Assembly (NCBI GenBank): GCA_030589175.1
Contig: JAUUWJ010000053.1
Coordinates: forward strand, 1 to 5,816
Origin: Actinomycetes bacterium
GTDB lineage: Bacteria > Actinomycetota > Aquicultoria > SURF-47 > JAUUWJ01
Reading direction: 5' to 3'
DNA: 5,816 nucleotides
The position numbers and the translations under genes are program-made. Of this stretch, positions 1-5,688 are shown piece by piece; the first letter of the stretch is position 1; the number at the start of each line of letters is the position of its first letter. The notes below the pieces were generated by a model. That model searched no databases, was not told the DNA's origin, and was given only the letters and a program-made list of their open reading frames with translations.

Positions 1-840
1 TTAACTGAAGACATGAGCCAGGTACTTCGGGCAAACGTCCATCTAGTACCGGATTCATCCCTTTATACCAGTGAAACCGGCATGCGTCATAGAACAGCTG
101 AAAGAGTAGCCAAACAAACTAAAGCTACGGTAATATCAATATCCGAGCGCCGAAGCACCGTTACTCTTTTTATTGATAATTTTAAGTATGTGCTTAAAGA
201 CTCCAGGGAAATCCTAGCTAAAAGCAATCAAGCCCTTCAAACATTAGAAAAGTACAAAAAACGCCTAGATCAGGTTTCCGGAAATCTAAGCACCTTGGAA
301 TACGAAGACCTTGTAACGCTGCTCGATGTGGTAATTGTCTTGCAAAGAAGCCTTATGGTTGAAAAAGTAGCCGTAGAGATAGAGAATTACATCAGTGAAT
401 TGGGCGAAGAGGGACGACTCCTGCAAATGCAATTGGATGAGTTAATGGCAAATGTTGCAGAAGAAAGCATGGTCCTTATTAGAGACTATGTCATTAACAA
501 AAAAGATAGCATTAGCGTTAAAGAAAATTTGCTTGAACTAAGTAATGATGAAATTTTGGACTTGCTCACTATTGCCAAACATTTAGGTTACGGAGGAGGA
601 GTCAATATCTTAGACCAAAAAATGAATCCTCGCGGTTTTCGCGTATTAAGAAGAATCCCGCGCCTGCCGTATAGCGTGATAGACAAGATTGTAAAGAGGT
701 TTGGCGACCTGCAAACTATACTTAATGCCAATCATAGAGAGCTGGATACGGTCGATGGCGTAGGCAGAGCTAGAGCTGAGATTATTCAAGATAATTTGCG
801 TAAATTTAAAGAGTCAACTCTTATGGACCGTTACGTCTAG
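1..840 (+). CDS. disA: DNA integrity scanning protein DisA, diadenylate cyclase (5' end outside window)
   Basis: DisA condenses two ATP into the second messenger cyclic di-AMP and binds branched DNA, linking DNA damage to signalling. The frame is open from base 1, and codons 1-4 (LTED) continue the family alignment upstream of the first ATG at base 13, so the gene is cut by the window edge rather than starting there. Visible parts: the end of the DAC cyclase domain with the ATP-binding RHR motif (GMRHRTAERVA, RHR codons at 85-93); a long helical middle including YKKRLDQ and EYEDLVTLLDV; and a C-terminal helix-hairpin-helix DNA-binding domain with IPRLPYSVIDKIV and the hairpin VDGVGRARA (751-777). 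Compared with the roughly 360-residue Bacillus protein, as I recall it, about 80-90 N-terminal residues, including the catalytic DGA motif, lie outside. The remaining length matches with no obvious gap. In Bacillus disA sits between radA and yacL, so radA may lie to the left (inference). Confidence 0.97.
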   Translation, partial: LTEDMSQVLRANVHLVPDSSLYTSETGMRHRTAERVAKQTKATVISISERRSTVTLFIDNFKYVLKDSREILAKSNQALQTLEKYKKRLDQVSGNLSTLEYEDLVTLLDVVIVLQRSLMVEKVAVEIENYISELGEEGRLLQMQLDELMANVAEESMVLIRDYVINKKDSISVKENLLELSNDEILDLLTIAKHLGYGGGVNILDQKMNPRGFRVLRRIPRLPYSVIDKIVKRFGDLQTILNANHRELDTVDGVGRARAEIIQDNLRKFKESTLMDRYV

Positions 841-842
841 TC

Positions 843-884
843 TAGACATTGGATATTAGACATTGGACGTTAGATGTTAGATAC
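843..884. repeat. 14-base imperfect tandem repeat, three units, just after disA
   Basis: Three adjacent 14-base units follow the disA stop: TAGACATTGGATAT (843-856), TAGACATTGGACGT (857-870) and the diverged TAGATGTTAGATAC (871-884). Units 1 and 2 differ at two positions; unit 3 matches unit 1 at 10 of 14. There is no spacer between units, so this is not a CRISPR. A related copy lies upstream of ispF at 3253-3272. The array begins 2 bases after the disA stop codon. Function unknown; it looks like a lineage-specific intergenic repeat. Confidence 0.85.
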
Positions 885-942
885 GTTTGGATGGAAATAA
901 TCGGAAAAGTCAAAGTAATTTGTCATATATCCATCTAACATC
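873..942. repeat. Inverted repeat (10-base arms) spanning the disA-carD spacer
   Basis: GATGTTAGAT at 873-882 is the exact reverse complement of ATCTAACATC at 933-942. Just inside it, GGAT (889-892) can pair with ATCC (929-932), leaving a 6-base bulge on one side, so the transcript could form a 10 + 4 base-pair stem with a loop of about 36 bases. The left arm is part of the third tandem unit, so the right arm is effectively an inverted copy of that repeat family. There is no T-run after the right arm, so a simple intrinsic terminator is not supported. Confidence 0.6.
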
Positions 943-1008
943 ATTTCACGCCATTGGTTACTCCCCTCTAATAAATACGGACAAATACTGTAAATAGGCT
1001 ATTTTATC

Positions 1009-1017
1009 TGCTATAAT
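1009..1017 (+). promoter_or_regulatory. Extended -10 promoter element for carD and downstream operon
   Basis: TGCTATAAT combines a perfect TATAAT (1012-1017) with the TGn extension (1009-1011). At 17-base spacing the -35 position reads TGTAAA (989-994), a weak match, as is common for extended -10 promoters. Transcription would begin near 1024, giving a leader of about 20 bases to the carD ATG at 1044. AAATAGGCT at 992-1000 sits in the upstream part of the promoter and recurs in two other spacers in this window. Confidence 0.7.
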
Positions 1018-1032
1018 GATAATAGACACAAT

Positions 1033-1038
1033 AAGGAG
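1033..1038 (+). promoter_or_regulatory. Strong Shine-Dalgarno for carD
   Basis: AAGGAG lies 5 bases before the ATG at 1044 and fixes that start. It is one of only two clear Shine-Dalgarno sequences in the window; the other precedes ispF. Confidence 0.85.
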
Positions 1039-1043
1039 ATTAA

Positions 1044-1511
1044 ATGTTTCAAAAAGGAGATAAAGTTGCCTATCCTCATCATGGTGCCGGAATAATTGAA
1101 GCCATAAAGGAGAAAAGAGTCTTTTCTGAAAAGAAAAAGTATTACGTTCTAAAATTCACTGAAGGACAACTTATGATCAGCATTCCGATAGACAATTGCG
1201 ATGAATTAGGGCTAAGAAGTATCATCAATAAACGCCAAGCTTCTAAAGTCCTAAAAGTCCTGTCCGATAAATCAAAAAAGGAAATCATCGACTACACCGA
1301 GCGATTCAAAATAAATAGTGATAAATTATCAACCGGTAATATTCATTCCGTAGCCGAGGTGTTAAGAGATCTAAACACTGGTGAAAAAATTTCTACGCGA
1401 GAAAAAAGGCAGTTTTCTAAGGCCAAGAAAATACTGATTAGCGAACTAGTATATATATACAAAAAAACTGAAGAGGAGATGGATAAAAAAGTAGATAAAA
1501 TGCTAAATTAG
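1044..1511 (+). CDS. carD: CarD/CdnL family transcription initiation regulator
   Basis: CarD binds the RNA polymerase beta lobe through an N-terminal RID/Tudor-like domain and stabilises open promoter complexes through a C-terminal helical domain. The 155 residues match the usual length of about 160. The N-terminus has the family signature (GDKVAYPHHGAGIIEAI, about residues 5-21). The RID domain runs to about residue 60. The helical domain follows, with KLSTGNIHSVAEVLRDL near 94-110 and TREKRQFSKAKKILISEL near 118-135, both closely like mycobacterial CarD. Aligned without gaps to that protein as I remember it, the minor-groove wedge tryptophan (W85) is Tyr84 here and the polymerase-contact arginine R47 is Ser46, while R25 is replaced by Lys24. 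The start is fixed by an AAGGAG 5 bases upstream, with an extended -10 promoter before that. The next gene begins 8 bases after the stop. The position beside ispD/ispF is typical of the family. Confidence 0.95.
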   Translation: MFQKGDKVAYPHHGAGIIEAIKEKRVFSEKKKYYVLKFTEGQLMISIPIDNCDELGLRSIINKRQASKVLKVLSDKSKKEIIDYTERFKINSDKLSTGNIHSVAEVLRDLNTGEKISTREKRQFSKAKKILISELVYIYKKTEEEMDKKVDKMLN

Positions 1512-1519
1512 ATAAAGCG

Positions 1520-2551
1520 ATGCTAACTGAAGCCATAAGATTGCTCTTGACTCTGGCTTTAACAATTATAGCAGCTCAGCTTGCTAAAAACATCGCACCG
1601 GCCTATGTGTCTAGAAATATCGCACTTATATTATTCATCATAATCGGCGCAGGTTTAGGTTTTGTAATAGGTGGGTTAGTCGGACGGCGAGTTACTGCTT
1701 TTGCCCAGTGGCTTGAGCACAAAACAAAAAGTATATCAAGTGCCGAGCTTATAACAGGAACAGGCGGTTTGATTATAGGTTTAGTCGCCGCTTCCCTTCT
1801 AGCTAAACCCTTGGAAGGTCTGCTTAAACCTATAAGTATCATCACTCCGTATTCTATAGCTATCACTTACATTTCCTTAGGTTACATCGGTTTTAACTTA
1901 TTTGTTAATCGACAAATAACGTTTGATTGGGCTAATCCTACAGAAAAATCAACTGACAAATCTCTAAACGTTATAGACACCAGCATCATAATTGATGGCC
2001 GATTAATAGACATAATAAAAGCGGGATTTGTTCAAGGTACGATTATTGTGCCCCGCTTTGTAGTTTCAGAGTTGCAAACAATTGCCGATTCGGCAGATGA
2101 CCTAAGAAGAACCAGGGGCCGCCGTGGCCTTGACGTATTACAAGAACTAAGAAAACAAAACGATATTAAAGTGGAATTAATAGACAAAGATTATCCAACG
2201 CTTAGTGAAGTAGACGATAAACTGATCAAGCTAAGCTTGGAATTAAACGCAAACCTAATTAGCAACGATCATAACTTATGCAAAGTAGCACTGCTTGAAA
2301 ATGTACGCACACTTAACTTAAACAATCTCGCTCAAGCATTAAAACCGGTTGTCATCCCCGGAGAGAGCTTCACTATTACCGTTATCAAAGAAGGCAAAGA
2401 AAAAGATCAAGGTGTAGGATACTTAGACGACGGGACTATGATCGTTATTGAAGACGGTAAAAATAAAATCAGCCAAACGATAGAGGTCACTGTTAACAGC
2501 GTACTTCAGACATCGGCCGGAAAGTTAATCTTCACGAAATTAAAAAAATGA
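1520..2551 (+). CDS. yacL: Membrane-anchored PIN-TRAM domain protein (YacL family, putative nuclease)
   Basis: This is a YacL-type integral membrane protein of 343 residues, close to the roughly 366 of the Bacillus homologue. Four hydrophobic segments lie at about residues 5-23, 33-55, 77-95 and 108-129. A PIN domain follows from about 149 to 275, with the acidic residues expected for a metal-dependent RNase site: D153 in VIDTS, E184 in VSELQ, D232 in EVDDKL and D250 in SNDHNL. A C-terminal TRAM domain, a likely RNA-binding beta barrel, runs from about P280 (PGESFTITVIKEG) to 340. The predicted role is a membrane-tethered ribonuclease; the true substrate is unknown and activity is inferred from intact acidic residues. 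The start at 1520 has only a weak ribosome site, but it lies 8 bases after carD and leaves a full first membrane helix. The stop overlaps the ispD start as ATGA (2548-2551), implying translational coupling. Confidence 0.92.
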   Translation: MLTEAIRLLLTLALTIIAAQLAKNIAPAYVSRNIALILFIIIGAGLGFVIGGLVGRRVTAFAQWLEHKTKSISSAELITGTGGLIIGLVAASLLAKPLEGLLKPISIITPYSIAITYISLGYIGFNLFVNRQITFDWANPTEKSTDKSLNVIDTSIIIDGRLIDIIKAGFVQGTIIVPRFVVSELQTIADSADDLRRTRGRRGLDVLQELRKQNDIKVELIDKDYPTLSEVDDKLIKLSLELNANLISNDHNLCKVALLENVRTLNLNNLAQALKPVVIPGESFTITVIKEGKEKDQGVGYLDDGTMIVIEDGKNKISQTIEVTVNSVLQTSAGKLIFTKLKK

Positions 2552-3231
2552 AAATAGCTATCGTCGTTGCCGCTGGAAAGAGCGAGCGGATGAAAGCCAA
2601 GCAAAACAAGCTTTTTTTATCTTTAGCAGGCAAACCTTTGCTGGTATGGACGCTTAAAGCCATATCAGGAAGTATTATCGACAGCATCATTGTAGTTGTT
2701 CAAGAAAAAGATATTAATCGGACAGCTGACCTTGTAAACGAATACTCAATACCAAAAATTTCTAAAATCATCTTGGGCGGCCCAAAAAGACAGGATTCAG
2801 TATCAAATGCATTTAATTATTTTGAAAAAGATGTAAAAATTGTGGCAATTCACGACGGTGCACGACCATTAGCAGATTCTAACTTTATAAATAAAACAAT
2901 CAAAGAGCTTTGGGAAGCAGACGGAGTAGTTCCGGCATTAATGCCTGTCGATACCATAAAAAGAAAAAGGGACGACTATGTTGAAGAGACTTTGAACCGC
3001 CCAGACCTTATTGCTGTTCAAACACCGCAGATTTTTAAGAAAGAAGCACTCTTAGATAGCTACAGAAAAGCAAAGGAAGAAGGATTCTATGGTAGTGACG
3101 ACGCTTCATTGTTAGAGCGCTATGGCTATAAAGTAAAAATAGCAAAAGGCGCATATGATAACATTAAAATTACAAGGCCTAGCGACCTTGCTTTTGCAGA
3201 GGTTTTGATAAAAAGTAAAAAAGGTCAGTAA
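2548..3231 (+). CDS. ispD: 2-C-methyl-D-erythritol 4-phosphate cytidylyltransferase
   Basis: IspD joins CTP and methylerythritol 4-phosphate to form CDP-methylerythritol, the third step of the MEP isoprenoid pathway, in the cytoplasm. The 227 residues match the usual 225-235. Motifs in order: nucleotide-binding AAGKSERM (8-15, with R14) and K21 in NKLFL, the counterparts of the catalytic Arg and Lys of E. coli; GGPKRQDSV (77-85); VAIHDGARP (99-107); DTIK (135-138); LNRPDLIAVQTPQIF (149-163, with R151 at the substrate site); SDDASLLE (183-190); and DNIKITRPSDL (204-214, with K207). No catalytic residue is missing. The ATG at 2548 overlaps the preceding stop by 4 bases and has no Shine-Dalgarno of its own, so it probably depends on ribosomes terminating on the PIN-TRAM gene. 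It precedes ispF, as in many bacteria, with a 76-base gap carrying a repeat. Confidence 0.97.
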   Translation: MKIAIVVAAGKSERMKAKQNKLFLSLAGKPLLVWTLKAISGSIIDSIIVVVQEKDINRTADLVNEYSIPKISKIILGGPKRQDSVSNAFNYFEKDVKIVAIHDGARPLADSNFINKTIKELWEADGVVPALMPVDTIKRKRDDYVEETLNRPDLIAVQTPQIFKKEALLDSYRKAKEEGFYGSDDASLLERYGYKVKIAKGAYDNIKITRPSDLAFAEVLIKSKKGQ

Positions 3232-3252
3232 GCTACGATTTTTAGAACGACT

Positions 3253-3272
3253 TAGACATTGAATGTTAAATT
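3253..3272. repeat. Dispersed copy of the disA-carD spacer repeat, upstream of ispF
   Basis: The 20 bases beginning TAGACATTGAATGTTA match 857-876 of the disA-carD spacer at 16 of 20 positions, including nine identical bases at the start. Finding the same sequence in two spacers about 2.4 kb apart, and not in the genes, suggests a family scattered through intergenic DNA. Only one unit is present here. Confidence 0.6.
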
Positions 3273-3294
3273 AAACAATACATAATCGCTTGTT

Positions 3295-3300
3295 AAGGAG
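3295..3300 (+). promoter_or_regulatory. Shine-Dalgarno that selects the TTG start of ispF
   Basis: AAGGAG is followed by 7 bases and then TTG at 3308. An in-frame TTG at 3290 lies upstream of this site and cannot use it, so 3308 is the start the sequence supports. Confidence 0.85.
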
Positions 3301-3307
3301 TATTTTA

Positions 3308-3781
3308 TTGAGAGTTGGAATAGGTTTTGATGCCCATCGCTTTGAAGAAGGAAGAAAACTGGTCTTAGGCGGAGTTGATATCGACTTCGAAAAAGGTTTG
3401 AAAGGCCACTCCGATGCCGATGTAATTCTCCACGCCATAATCGATGCTCTGCTTGGAGCAGCATCCCTGGGAAACATAGGCCAGCTTTTTCCGGCTTCAG
3501 ACCCTCAATATAAAGACATTTCATCGTTAATTCTTCTTAAAAAAGCCAAAGAATTGCTTGAAGAAAACGGCTATAAGATTGTAAATATTGACTCGATTGT
3601 AATTCTGGAAGAACCCCGCCTCGAAAATTACTGGCAACAAATGTTAGCTCGGATCAGTGATACAATCGGTATCGATAAAGAGCAAATAGGACTAAAAGCA
3701 AAAACAACCGAGAAGATGGGATTTACCGGCCGAAATGAAGGTATAGCCGCTCAAGCGGTAGTTTTGATAAGCAAAGAATAG
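3308..3781 (+). CDS. ispF: 2-C-methyl-D-erythritol 2,4-cyclodiphosphate synthase (TTG start)
   Basis: IspF cyclises CDP-methylerythritol 2-phosphate to the 2,4-cyclodiphosphate with release of CMP, two reactions after IspD, and normally acts as a homotrimer. The chosen TTG gives MRVGIGFDAHRF and 157 residues, the family's usual start and length; the longer frame from 3290 would add six atypical residues and bypass the AAGGAG site. Metal ligands D8, H10 and H42 fall at the same numbers as in E. coli. GHSDADVILHAIIDALLG (33-50) and the conserved TTEKMGFTGRNEGIA (133-147) are intact. One oddity: the usual GDIG..FPDTD loop reads GNIGQLFPASD (55-65), so the Asp normally at 56 is Asn and that at 63 is Ala, while D65 is kept. 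The gene lies 76 bases after ispD and 5 bases before the gltX start, with all three probably co-transcribed. Confidence 0.97.
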   Translation: MRVGIGFDAHRFEEGRKLVLGGVDIDFEKGLKGHSDADVILHAIIDALLGAASLGNIGQLFPASDPQYKDISSLILLKKAKELLEENGYKIVNIDSIVILEEPRLENYWQQMLARISDTIGIDKEQIGLKAKTTEKMGFTGRNEGIAAQAVVLISKE

Positions 3782-3786
3782 TATCG

Positions 3787-5262
3787 ATGACTTTGACTTC
3801 CAACAACCAACAACCAACAACCAACAACCAAATCAGAGTCCGTTTTGCTCCCTCTCCTACCGGTAACCTTCATATAGGGAGCGCCAGGACAGCTTTATTT
3901 AACTGGCTTTTTGCCAAAAACAATAAAGGTACCTTTGTTTTGCGTATCGAAGACACTGACAGGGCTCGATCAATCAAAGAATACGAAGAATCAATCCTTG
4001 ATGATATGAGCTGGCTCGGTTTGGATTTCGACGAAGGACCCGGAAAAGGTAACTTCGGCCCGTATCATCAAAGTAAGCGTTTTGATCTTTACAAGAAAAA
4101 AGTAAACAAACTGATAAAAGAAGGTAAAGCTTACAACTGTTACTGCTCTATCGAACAATTGCAAACAGAGAAGAAAAAAGCGCTAGTAGAAGGCCGCCCT
4201 CCTCGTTACAGCGGTCGTTGTCGAAAATTAACTGAAAAGGAACTAAGCGACTTAAAAGATGAAAGCATCAAGCCCTCTGTTCGATTTGCGGTTAAGAAAG
4301 ATGTGCTAAAAGTAGATGATCTTATCTACGGCCAAATATCTTTTGACCTGGAAGAAATAAGTGATTTTGTTATACAAAGAGCGGATGGATCGCCTACTTT
4401 TCACTTGGCTGTCGTAGTCGATGATGGAGAAATGAAAATCTCTCATATTATCCGCGGAGAAGATCATCTTTCCAACACGCCAAAACATATTTTGTTATTT
4501 GATGCCCTTGGCTATCAACAGCCTACTTTTGCTCATATTCCAATTATTTTGGGACCCGATAGAACAAAGCTTAGTAAACGCCACGAAGCAGCAGCTATTA
4601 GCGAATACAGAGAAAATGGTTTCCTTCCCGAGGCTATGATTAATTACTTATCTCTTTTAAGCTGGAGTCCCCCTCAAGAGCAAGAGGTATTAAGCCGTGA
4701 AGAACTAATAAACTTCTTTGAGATAAGTAATGTTTCAAAAAGTCCGGCGATTTTTGATATTGACAAGCTCAAGTGGCTAAATGGTCAACACATCAGAAGA
4801 TTGAGTGATAAAGAGTTAGCTCAAAAAATAAAGCCTTCATTGGAAAGTAAAAAAATGCTTGCCGGTAATAATAAACTTAAGCTAATAGCCTCCGCCATAA
4901 AAGACGATTTAATCACTATAACTGAGGCACCCGATTATGCAAATGTTTTTTTTCAAGAAGAGATTAGCTTTAATAAAGAGGCTAAAAAATATTTAAAAGA
5001 AAATTTAGCACAACAAGCAATTTTAAGTTTTAAAGAGCTATTTGAGAAGTCGTCCTCTCAAAACTTAGAGGAAGCAAAAGAATTATTAAAACAACACAGC
5101 AAAAAACTTAAACGACAAGGCATTAAAGGCAAAAATGCTTTTATGCCGATCCGGCTTGCTTTGACCGGTTCTTATAGCGGCCCAGAACTATTTTATCTTG
5201 TCTCCATCTTAGAAAATGAAAAAGTTATGAATCGCTTAAATCAGGCACTTAATCTAGGATAA
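3787..5262 (+). CDS. gltX: Glutamyl-tRNA synthetase with a repeat-encoded N-terminal extension
   Basis: GltX charges tRNA-Glu with glutamate in the cytoplasm; whether it also charges tRNA-Gln cannot be judged here. Class I signatures are intact: FAPSPTGNLHIGSARTALFN (20-39, HIGH-type HIGS at 29-32), LRIEDTDR (52-59), a zinc-binding insert with C118, C120, Y141 and C145 in the C-x-C...Y-x3-C spacing known from E. coli, IIRGEDHLSNTPKH (221-234), and KLSKR (261-265) as the KMSKS loop. The helical anticodon-binding part ends with KGKNAFMPIRLALTGSYSGPEL (split here only by its conserved GPEL). At 491 residues the length is normal. Residues 6-15 (NNQQPTTNNQ) come from a heptanucleotide repeat and have no counterpart in the family, whose members usually begin one or two residues before VRFAPSPTG. 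ATG 3787 or TTG 3793 are the only ordinary in-frame starts; neither has a clear Shine-Dalgarno. It begins 5 bases after ispF. Confidence 0.97.
   Translation: MTLTSNNQQPTTNNQIRVRFAPSPTGNLHIGSARTALFNWLFAKNNKGTFVLRIEDTDRARSIKEYEESILDDMSWLGLDFDEGPGKGNFGPYHQSKRFDLYKKKVNKLIKEGKAYNCYCSIEQLQTEKKKALVEGRPPRYSGRCRKLTEKELSDLKDESIKPSVRFAVKKDVLKVDDLIYGQISFDLEEISDFVIQRADGSPTFHLAVVVDDGEMKISHIIRGEDHLSNTPKHILLFDALGYQQPTFAHIPIILGPDRTKLSKRHEAAAISEYRENGFLPEAMINYLSLLSWSPPQEQEVLSREELINFFEISNVSKSPAIFDIDKLKWLNGQHIRRLSDKELAQKIKPSLESKKMLAGNNKLKLIASAIKDDLITITEAPDYANVFFQEEISFNKEAKKYLKENLAQQAILSFKELFEKSSSQNLEEAKELLKQHSKKLKRQGIKGKNAFMPIRLALTGSYSGPELFYLVSILENEKVMNRLNQALNLG
3800..3831. repeat. Heptanucleotide tandem repeat (CAACAAC) inside the start of gltX
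   Basis: From 3801 the unit CAACAAC repeats four times without error, plus three further bases (3829-3831); the C at 3800 also fits the period. Because 7 is not a multiple of 3, the frame cycles through three units and encodes the 7-residue period NNQQPTT. Change by a single unit would disconnect the ATG at 3787 from the synthetase frame. No other copy of such an array occurs in the window. Confidence 0.95.
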
Positions 5263-5313
5263 CGGCCAACAAATGTTGAAAATAAGGCCAAAATAAGCTA
5301 TTTTTATTAAGTT

Positions 5314-5544
5314 ATGTTAAGCGTAATAATTGGAATCCATATTTTTGTTTCGGTTGCATTGATAATAGCGATACTGCTTCACTCAGGTAAAGGTACCGGC
5401 CTTTCAGAAGCTTTCGGTGGTGCTTTACCGTCAACATTTTCCGGAACAACTTTAATTGAGCGTAACCTAAACCGAATCACGGTTGTCTTAGCAATTGTTT
5501 TTACCATCACAGCACTTTATCTTTACGTTTTCTACAAGCCTTAA
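5314..5544 (+). CDS. secG: Protein-export membrane protein SecG
   Basis: SecG is the small non-essential third subunit of the SecYEG translocon that aids SecA-driven export across the plasma membrane. The 76 residues are typical of the short Gram-positive type. The first membrane segment spans about residues 3-22 (IIGIHIFVSVALIIAILL lies within it), followed by the family motif LLHSGKGTGLSEAFGG (21-36), a polar loop ending in IERNLNR, and a second membrane segment at about 55-74 with a short tail YKP. The ATG at 5314 gives the expected N-terminus but has no evident Shine-Dalgarno. It lies 51 bases after gltX; whether it is co-transcribed or has its own promoter is unclear. In Bacillus secG sits elsewhere, beside rnr and smpB, so its position after gltX departs from that order. 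Confidence 0.93.
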   Translation: MLSVIIGIHIFVSVALIIAILLHSGKGTGLSEAFGGALPSTFSGTTLIERNLNRITVVLAIVFTITALYLYVFYKP

Positions 5545-5595
5545 GTTTTTGCAACCCGGTTAGAAGTTGACTAAAAATGTAAAACCTAGACTTTA

Positions 5596-5613
5596 CTTAC
5601 CTTTCTTACCTTT
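5596..5613. repeat. Direct duplication of a 9-base unit in the spacer after secG
   Basis: CTTACCTTT occurs twice in exact tandem (5596-5604 and 5605-5613), preceded by the similar TTTACTTAC. The tract is strongly pyrimidine-rich on the + strand. It may be a replication slippage product; I see no function. Confidence 0.7.
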
Positions 5614-5649
5614 TATATTGCTTTTTCACGGCAAAATATGCTCGGTTTT

Positions 5650-5664
5650 TGCTATAATTATAGC
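5650..5664 (+). promoter_or_regulatory. Extended -10 promoter within a perfect 14-base palindrome
   Basis: TGCTATAAT (5650-5658) is identical to the extended -10 before carD. Here the hexamer lies within GCTATAATTATAGC (5651-5664), which reads the same on both strands, so TATAAT occurs in both directions. No good -35 is seen at normal spacing (GGCAAA at 5630-5635). Transcription would begin near 5665, about 24 bases before the ATG at 5689. The palindrome could be a protein-binding operator, or a chance product of the A+T-rich -10. Confidence 0.6.
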
Positions 5665-5688
5665 CTAACTGACAGTAAATCTATTGCT

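Noticed and set aside
13..840. DisA as a naturally short protein starting at ATG 13
   Set aside because: The frame is open to base 1 and the four codons before the ATG continue the family alignment; the missing cyclase part is simply outside the window.
843..884. CRISPR array or phage attachment site
   Set aside because: Units abut with no spacers, are only 14 bases and diverge; there is no tRNA, integrase or cas gene.
873..942. Intrinsic terminator for disA or a small transposon-like element
   Set aside because: The inverted arms are 10 bases with a loop of about 50 (36 with the inner pairing), there is no T-run after the right arm, and no flanking target duplication was seen.
1603..1866. 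Minus-strand frame opposite the membrane part of the PIN-TRAM gene
   Set aside because: Lies wholly inside a well-supported gene, shows no recognisable motif and has composition expected of an antisense shadow.
3259..3286. Promoter TTGAAT - 16 bases - CATAAT before ispF
   Set aside because: Plausible hexamers, but transcription would begin next to the AAGGAG site, leaving almost no leader, and the -35 lies in the dispersed repeat.
3252..3524. Overlapping minus-strand frames opposite ispF
   Set aside because: Antisense to conserved IspF codons, with no family resemblance or convincing ribosome site.
4306..4488. Minus-strand frame opposite gltX
   Set aside because: Short, inside the conserved GltX core, with no independent coding evidence.
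5264..5308. Terminator between gltX and secG
   Set aside because: GGCC...GGCC and AAAATA-AGC-TATTTT can pair and T bases follow, but the second stem is A-T only and the first is 4 bases with an awkward interior; too weak to call.
5545..5688. Small RNA or riboswitch in the secG downstream spacer
   Set aside because: Only short complementary words (CAAC at 5552-5555 with GTTG at 5566-5569) and a 9-base duplication; no recognisable aptamer or stable fold.
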